From contig JADJWR010000002.1 in NCBI GenBank assembly GCA_016716275.1, forward strand, positions 930,001 through 994,000: 64,000 bases of DNA, given 5' to 3'. A program made the position numbers and the translations under genes. The notes beneath the pieces are model-generated. The model ran no database searches and had not been told where the DNA came from. It was given only the letters and a program-made list of their open reading frames with translations. The number at the start of each line of letters is the position of its first letter. The stretch's first letter is position 1. The DNA comes from Burkholderiales bacterium. GTDB lineage: Bacteria; Pseudomonadota; Gammaproteobacteria; Burkholderiales; Burkholderiaceae_F. Below, in pieces: positions 59,314-64,000 of this stretch.

Positions 59314-60491
59314 CCATGGAGGGGCGCGCCGGAACTTTCAGCGTCCTTGAACGCCCGGTGCTCGTTCAGCTCGTCGATCGACGACTCGATGCCGGCGCGC
59401 TCGCGCTCGAGGTAGCGGGCCACCGCGTTCATCATGGCCGGCTGCGCCAGCCAGTGCGCCGAACGTGTCGCGACCGGGTCCAGTCCGCGCGCCAGCTTGT
59501 GCGCGCCCTGCGCGCCGCCCTCGAACCAGGCCAGCCTGCGCTCGATCGCGAACTCGATCATCTGGTAGTAGCAGCACTCGAAGTGCAGGCAGTCGATCTG
59601 CTCGACCGCGCCCCAGTAGCGGCCATGCAGGCGGGGTTCGTCGCGCCGCGTGTCGAACACGCCGAGTGCCGAGGCCACCGGCCGGCCGCCGCGACGCGCC
59701 AGCACCAGCATCAGGTGCTGCGGCATCGTGGCGCCGATGCGCAGGAAGAACTCGAGGTTCAGGTACGGCGAGGAGAAATGCGCGCGGTAGGTGGCCAGGT
59801 AGCAGCGGAAGAAGAACCGCCAGTCGGCCTCGCTGATCTCGCCGCCGACCTTGCGTTCCAGTACCACGCCGGCTTGCGCCACCTTGCGCCGCTCGGCGCG
59901 GATCTTCTTGCGCTTCGGCTGCGCCAGCTGCGCCAGGAACTCCTCGAAGCTCGCGTAGCCGGCATTGCGCCAGTGGAACTGCACGCCGTCGCGCACCAGC
60001 AGGCCGGCTCGGGCAAGCGGCTCGATGTCGCGCTCCGGCGCCAGCAGCACGTGCAGCGACGACATGCCGCTCGCCTTCGCGTGCGCCAGCAGCGCCGCCG
60101 CCAGCGCCGTGCGCGCCGGCTCGTCGCGCGCCAGCAGCCGCGTGCCCGGCACCGGCGTGAACGGCACCGCGACCAGCCACTTCGGGTAGTAGGCGAGGCC
60201 GTAGCGCTGGTAGGCCTCCGCCCACGACCAGTCGAACACGTACTCGCCGTAGGAGTGGTCCTTGGCGTACAGCGGCGCCGCGGCCGCCAGCTGCGCGTCG
60301 CGCGTGAGCAGCAGGAAGCGCGGATGCCAGCCGCTCGGTCCGGCGGCGGCGCCGCTGGCCGTCAGCGCCGCGAGGTACTCGTGGCGCAGGAACGGGTTGG
60401 CCTCGGCATCGGCGTCGAGCAGCGCATCCCACGCGGCGCGATCGATGTGCGCCGGGTCGTCGACGACCTGCGTGCAATAATCGTTCGCCAC
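59292..60491 (-). CDS. FemAB/GNAT-like acyltransferase (PF04339 type)
   Basis: The 399-aa protein matches the 'peptidoglycan biosynthesis / FemAB-like' group (formerly DUF482): NPFLRHEYLAALTASGAAAG, YAKDHSYGEYVFDWSWAEAY, RYGLAYYPKWLVAVPFTPVP, QFHWRNAGYASFEEFLAQLA, PKRKKIRAERRKV and ARGLDPVATRSAHWL. GNAT-fold members transfer aminoacyl or acyl groups; the acceptor here is unknown. The GTG start at 60491 gives a conserved N-terminus. Its last residues (GFPLARE) are read from an extragenic palindrome, so the native end was probably altered by repeat insertion. Confidence 0.85.
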   Translation of the reverse strand: MANDYCTQVVDDPAHIDRAAWDALLDADAEANPFLRHEYLAALTASGAAAGPSGWHPRFLLLTRDAQLAAAAPLYAKDHSYGEYVFDWSWAEAYQRYGLAYYPKWLVAVPFTPVPGTRLLARDEPARTALAAALLAHAKASGMSSLHVLLAPERDIEPLARAGLLVRDGVQFHWRNAGYASFEEFLAQLAQPKRKKIRAERRKVAQAGVVLERKVGGEISEADWRFFFRCYLATYRAHFSSPYLNLEFFLRIGATMPQHLMLVLARRGGRPVASALGVFDTRRDEPRLHGRYWGAVEQIDCLHFECCYYQMIEFAIERRLAWFEGGAQGAHKLARGLDPVATRSAHWLAQPAMMNAVARYLERERAGIESSIDELNEHRAFKDAESSGAPLHGFPLARE

Positions 60492-60508
60492 CGGGATCAG
60501 TCGAGTCG

Positions 60509-62140
60509 ATGAGTTCGCAGGTCAGCGTTGCCGTCGCGCAGATCAACTGCACGGTCGGCGATTTGGAGGGCAACAGCAGGCGGATCGTCGAGGCGGCGCG
60601 GCGTGCGGCGGCCCTGCGCGCCGACATCCTGCTCACCCCGGAACTGTCGCTGACCGGCTATCCGCCGGAGGACCTGCTGCTGCGCCGCGCATTCTACGGC
60701 GCGGTCGACGACGCGCTGGCCAGGCTCGCCGCGCAGCTGCTGCAGTTTCCGGAGCTGCGCGTGATCGTCGGCCATCCGCTGGCGCGCGAGGGGCAGCGCT
60801 TCAACGCCGCCTCGCTGCTGCAGGGCGGCGTCGTCGCCGGAAGCTACTGCAAGCACGACCTGCCGAACTACGACGTGTTCGACGAGCAGCGCTACTTCAC
60901 GCCGGACAACCGGCCGTTCGTCTTCGAGGTCAGGGGCACGCACTTCGGCATCAACATCTGCGAGGACACCTGGTACCCGTACGCGCCGGAGGCCGCACGC
61001 GCCGCCGGCGCGCAGGTGCTGCTGGTGCCGAACGGCTCGCCGTACCACCTCGGCAAGACGGCGCAGCGGCTCGACAAGATGCGCCAGAACGTCTCGCGCG
61101 CCGGCCTGCCGCTGGTCTACGCCAATCTGGTCGGCGGGCAGGACGAACTGGTGTTCGACGGCGCCTCCTTCGTGCTCGACGCCGCCGGGAACCTGGTGCA
61201 GATGGCGCCGCAGTTCGAGGAACAGGTGCCGGTGGCGGTGTTCATCGACGGCGTGCCGCAGGCCGGCGGCATCGCCGAGCACGGCCCGCTCGAAGCCCAG
61301 GCCTATGGCGCGCTGCGGCTCGGCGTGCACGACTATCTCGACAAGAACGGCTTTCCCGGCGCGGTGATCGGCCTTTCCGGCGGCATCGACTCGGCGCTCA
61401 CCCTGGCCATCGCCGTCGATGCGCTCGGCGCCGAGAAGGTGCGGGCGGTGATGATGCCGTCGCAGTTCACCGCCGACATCTCGTGGCTCGACTCGCGCGA
61501 GATGGTGCAGCGGCTGGGCGTGCGCTACGACGAGCTGCCGATCAAGCCGGTGTTCGACGGCTTTCTCGCCGCGCTGGCGCGCGAGTTCCGCGGCCTGCCG
61601 TGGGACACCACCGAGGAGAACATCCAGGCGCGCATCCGCGGCACGCTGCTGATGGCGCTGTCGAACAAGCACGGCTCGATCGTGCTGACCACCGGCAACA
61701 AGAGCGAGATGGCGGTCGGCTACTGCACGCTGTACGGCGACATGGCCGGCGGCTTCGCGGTGATCCGCGACATCCGCAAGACGCTCGTTTACCGGCTGGC
61801 GCGATGGCGCAACGAGCGATCGCCGGTGATCCCCGAGCGGATCATCACCCGGCCGCCGAGCGCCGAGCTGCGCCCCGACCAGACCGACCAGGACTCGCTG
61901 CCGCCGTACGACGTGCTCGACGGCATCATCGAGCTGTACATGGAGCAGGGCGCGAGCCTTCCGGAGATCGTCGCCGCCGGCTACTCGGCCGCGGAGGTCG
62001 ACCGGGTGGTGCGGTTGATCCGCGTCAACGAGTACAAGCGGCGCCAGGCGCCGGTGGGCATCCGCGTCACACACCGCGGGTTCGGGCGCGACTGGCGCTA
62101 CCCGATCACCAACCGCTTCCGCGAGGAAGTCGCGCCGTAG
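60509..62140 (+). CDS. nadE: Glutamine-dependent NAD+ synthetase
   Basis: The 543-aa enzyme amidates nicotinate adenine dinucleotide. An N-terminal nitrilase-type glutaminase domain has ELSLTGYPPEDLL (Glu), CKHDLPNYDVFDEQRYF (Lys) and FGINICEDTWYP (Cys), the triad. A C-terminal ATP-dependent synthetase domain has the PP-motif IGLSGGIDSALTLAI, TTGNKSEMAVGYCTLYGDMA and RTHRG-like end residues. It is divergent from the acyltransferase gene (17-nt gap). The PII gene follows 129 nt downstream, a frequent betaproteobacterial pair. Confidence 0.97.
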   Translation: MSSQVSVAVAQINCTVGDLEGNSRRIVEAARRAAALRADILLTPELSLTGYPPEDLLLRRAFYGAVDDALARLAAQLLQFPELRVIVGHPLAREGQRFNAASLLQGGVVAGSYCKHDLPNYDVFDEQRYFTPDNRPFVFEVRGTHFGINICEDTWYPYAPEAARAAGAQVLLVPNGSPYHLGKTAQRLDKMRQNVSRAGLPLVYANLVGGQDELVFDGASFVLDAAGNLVQMAPQFEEQVPVAVFIDGVPQAGGIAEHGPLEAQAYGALRLGVHDYLDKNGFPGAVIGLSGGIDSALTLAIAVDALGAEKVRAVMMPSQFTADISWLDSREMVQRLGVRYDELPIKPVFDGFLAALAREFRGLPWDTTEENIQARIRGTLLMALSNKHGSIVLTTGNKSEMAVGYCTLYGDMAGGFAVIRDIRKTLVYRLARWRNERSPVIPERIITRPPSAELRPDQTDQDSLPPYDVLDGIIELYMEQGASLPEIVAAGYSAAEVDRVVRLIRVNEYKRRQAPVGIRVTHRGFGRDWRYPITNRFREEVAP

Positions 62141-62230
62141 CCGCGCGGAGGTAGCCCCGTAGCGGCTCAGTCGCGCCGGCGGCCGGCCGCGCCGCGGCGG
62201 CGAGGACGACGGGGGCCGCCCGCCTGCCAC

Positions 62231-62249
62231 TACAATCGGTTCGGAACCG
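62231..62249 (+). promoter_or_regulatory. -10 (TACAAT) and small hairpin before the PII gene
   Basis: TACAAT at 62231-62236 is one base from the -10 consensus; the -35 area is GC-rich without a match. Just after it, CGGTT-CGG-AACCG (62237-62249) is a 5-bp hairpin at the likely transcript start. AGGAGGAG stands before ATG 62270. Confidence 0.4.
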
Positions 62250-62269
62250 GGAGTACGCAGGAGGAGAAA

Positions 62270-62608
62270 ATGAAGCTGATCACCGCGATCATCAAGCCGT
62301 TCAAGCTCGACGAGGTGCGCGAGGCGCTGGCCGATACCGGCGTCACCGGGCTCACCGTCACCGAAGTCAAGGGTTTCGGCCGGCAGAAGGGCCATACCGA
62401 GCTGTACCGCGGCGCCGAGTACGTCGTCGACTTCCTGCCCAAGGTCAAGGTCGAGGCCGCGGTGCCCGATGCGCTGGTCGAGCGCGCCATCGAGGCGATC
62501 ACCAGGGCGGCCCGCACCGGCAAGATCGGCGACGGCAAGATCTTCGTCTGCGCGGTCGAGCAGGTGGTCCGCATCCGCACCGGCGAGACCGGCGAAAGCG
62601 CGATCTGA
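62270..62608 (+). CDS. glnB: Nitrogen regulatory protein P-II (GlnB/GlnK)
   Basis: The 112-aa PII trimer senses ATP/ADP and 2-oxoglutarate and controls GlnD/GlnE/NtrB or AmtB. The T-loop uridylylation site is present (ELYRGAEYVVDFLPK, Tyr51), as are GFGRQKGHTE, TGKIGDGKIFV and RIRTGETGESAI. It sits downstream of nadE rather than amtB, which favours the GlnB name over GlnK, but sequence alone does not decide. Confidence 0.93.
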   Translation: MKLITAIIKPFKLDEVREALADTGVTGLTVTEVKGFGRQKGHTELYRGAEYVVDFLPKVKVEAAVPDALVERAIEAITRAARTGKIGDGKIFVCAVEQVVRIRTGETGESAI

Positions 62609-62616
62609 CGGGTGGT

Positions 62617-62632
62617 GTCGTTCCCGCGCAAG
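62617..62632 (+). repeat. Left half of an extragenic palindrome cut by the IS element
   Basis: GTCGTTCCCGCGCAAG is the left arm and loop of the dRS3-like palindrome seen at 59294-59313, but the expected GCGGGAAC right arm is replaced by AGCCTGTGCGG, the end of the IS1182-family element. Confidence 0.6.
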
Positions 62633-64000
62633 AGCCTGTGCGGAAACTCGCGGGTGGTTGAGTTGAAGATGAGTCGTTGTGCATTGGCACGCGGGTGCTC
62701 GAAGAGATCGAAGGGGGTCGGCGAAGTCGGGTCGGCCTCAGCCGGCCGCCAGCGGCTCGGTGTTCAGCCTTTCGATCATCTTCGCGATGCCCATCAGGTT
62801 CATCGCCCGTCTGAGGTTCACCACCAGTACCGCCAGGGCCATCTCGCCGCGGACTTTGGCCAGTCCGCGCACCAGGAAGCCGCCGGCCAGGATCGCCTTG
62901 AGCAGGCCGAAGGGATGTTCGGCCGTCTCGGCACGCAGCCGCATCCAGTGGCGGTTGGCCCGCGCCCGCTGATCGGCCCGCTCGGCCGCCGCCGCGAACC
63001 ACGAGCGGGCGATCGTGCGTCGGCGGCCGCTCGTGCAGTTCGCCTTCAGCGCACAGGCATCGCACGCGTCGGTCCCGTAGGTATCGGTCTGGCGGCTGCG
63101 GCTGCGCTTGAAGCGGTTCAGCAGCTCCCCGGCCGGGCAGCGATAGCTGTCGGTGGCCGGGTCGTAGACGAAGGCGCTCTTCGGATACAGGTCCTCGCCC
63201 CGGGTGCTGGCCGTCTGCTGCATCGGCACCACCGGGGTGATGCCGGCGTCCTCGCAGCGCTGCGCCTGCTCGCCGTTCATGTAGCCGGTATCGGCCACCA
63301 CGGTCAGCGATTCGGCGCCGAGTGCCGCCTGTGCCGCCGCGGCCATCGGCGCCAGGCTGCGGTGATCGTTGCCCTGCTGCGTGACCTCGTGGGCGACGAT
63401 CAGCTTGCTGTCACTGTCGACCGCCTGCTGCACGTTGTAGCCGGCCAGCCCGCCGCGCAGCGCCACCGCGTCCGGGTCGGTGAGACCCGCCTGCGGCTTG
63501 ATCGGCTCGGACACCGGCGCTTGCGCCTGCGCTTCGGTCTTGGCCTGGATGGCTGCCTGCGCGGCAGCCAGGACCCTATCCTGATGCAGCAGCTTGCTGA
63601 GCGCCGCGGCCAGTTGCTCGGCCTGCGGATCCTCGGCACCGGCCTCGGCCGAATCGCGCTCGTCCATCTGCGCCAGGTACTGCGCGATGCGCTCGGCCAG
63701 CCGCTCGCGCCGCGCTGCCGCCGCCGCTTCGTCCACGACCGTGCCGGCCGCGGCACTGGCCTTGAACTTCGAGCCGTCGATGGCCACCACCGCCTCCTCC
63801 AGCCCCAGCAGCCCTTCGCCGCGCACGAACTGCACGAAGGCCGCACAGGCCGCCTGCAGCGGCTTACCGTTGTCCTTGCGGAAGTCGGCAATCGTCTTGT
63901 GATCGAACACCAGCTGCCGCACCAGGAACATGACCTCGACGTTGCGCCGGCACTCGCGCTCCAGCGCCCGCGAGCTGCGGATCCGGTTCCAGTAACCGTA
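62632..64000 (-). mobile_element. IS1182-family insertion sequence (right part, runs off the window)
   Basis: The element end carries GAGCCTGTGCGGAAACTCGC at 62632-62651, a plausible terminal inverted repeat that I cannot pair with the other end, which lies outside the window. Its transposase gene runs toward 62738 and starts beyond 64000. It sits inside a dRS3-like palindrome behind the PII gene, so it is a recent insertion or one with a target preference. Confidence 0.7.
62738..64000 (-). CDS. IS1182-family transposase (N-terminus beyond window)
   Basis: The reading frame is open to the window edge (420 residues visible). It has the IS1182-type YGYWNRIRSSRALERECRRN and HKTIADFRKDNGKPLQA, VVAIDGSKFKASAA (first acidic residue), LRGGLAGYNVQQAVDSDSKL, TVVADTGYMNGEQAQRCEDA (second acid), a C-rich block CDACALKANCTSG, and HWMRLRAETAEHPFGLLKAI (Glu). 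The DDE residues look intact, so this copy may be active. The internal start at 63931 is only a methionine within the gene. Confidence 0.88.
   Translation of the reverse strand, partial: YGYWNRIRSSRALERECRRNVEVMFLVRQLVFDHKTIADFRKDNGKPLQAACAAFVQFVRGEGLLGLEEAVVAIDGSKFKASAAAGTVVDEAAAAARRERLAERIAQYLAQMDERDSAEAGAEDPQAEQLAAALSKLLHQDRVLAAAQAAIQAKTEAQAQAPVSEPIKPQAGLTDPDAVALRGGLAGYNVQQAVDSDSKLIVAHEVTQQGNDHRSLAPMAAAAQAALGAESLTVVADTGYMNGEQAQRCEDAGITPVVPMQQTASTRGEDLYPKSAFVYDPATDSYRCPAGELLNRFKRSRSRQTDTYGTDACDACALKANCTSGRRRTIARSWFAAAAERADQRARANRHWMRLRAETAEHPFGLLKAILAGGFLVRGLAKVRGEMALAVLVVNLRRAMNLMGIAKMIERLNTEPLAAG

Noticed and set aside
63931..64000. A complete transposase starting at 63931
   Set aside because: The frame continues with conserved IS1182 residues to the window edge, so the methionine at 63931 is internal.

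Overview
The window is one GC-rich bacterial segment (about 70 % GC by eye) with dense, mostly housekeeping gene content. It looks betaproteobacterial, most likely Rhodocyclales/Burkholderiales-like. Supporting signs are a DUF3460 protein, the hemC-hemD-hemX-hemY order, nadE next to a PII gene, a MutL carrying the MutH-independent nuclease motif, a DUF6502 gene paired with a 'GVGGTGTG' lipoprotein, and ATTCCC-N8-GGGAAT extragenic palindromes. Genus-level placement cannot be made from this sequence alone.

Layout. 1-9.3 kb: hda (cut by the window edge), the overlapping mutL-bcr-miaA operon, a dedA gene behind a terminator-like leader, the overlapping tsaE-amiC pair, queG, and an AEC carrier. 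9.4-27.1 kb: tRNA-Thr(CGT), then a plus-strand block of a TPR-OGT-type glycosyltransferase, a DegT-type aminotransferase, a type I secretion ABC exporter, its HlyD adaptor, a lipoprotein and a 3160-residue RTX protein with a lipase-like N-terminus. No TolC-type gene is present. 27.1-38.1 kb: a second dedA, a TauE-type permease, scpA, DUF6502 with a lipoprotein, a Rieske oxygenase, an acyl-CoA dehydrogenase/CoA-transferase/CitE-like lyase operon, a YpfJ-type metalloprotease, DUF3460 and a BamE-like lipoprotein.

38.1-45.8 kb: a minus-strand, six-subunit complex-I/hydrogenase-4-like operon (hyfB-C-E-F-G-I order) headed by a small DNA-binding-type protein with an AT-rich, palindromic promoter. 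Its large subunit lacks the CxxC pairs that hold Ni-Fe, while the small subunit keeps its Fe-S cysteines. This matches the energy-converting-hydrogenase-related (Ehr) complexes, whose reaction is unknown. Two spacers in the operon are bridged end to end by short ORFs.

45.9-64 kb: metG, apbC/mrp, hemCDXY, an NhaP2-type antiporter and an aldehyde dehydrogenase that each carry a single-base frameshift, an SDR, an outer-membrane protein, ppa, a FemAB-like acyltransferase, nadE, a PII gene, and the end of an IS1182-family element that runs off the window.

The two most interesting blocks are the Ehr operon and the glycosyltransferase/aminotransferase/type I secretion/RTX-lipase block. The second suggests a secreted giant lipase-adhesin, perhaps glycosylated before export. 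The two clear one-base frameshifts may be sequencing errors rather than true pseudogenes.
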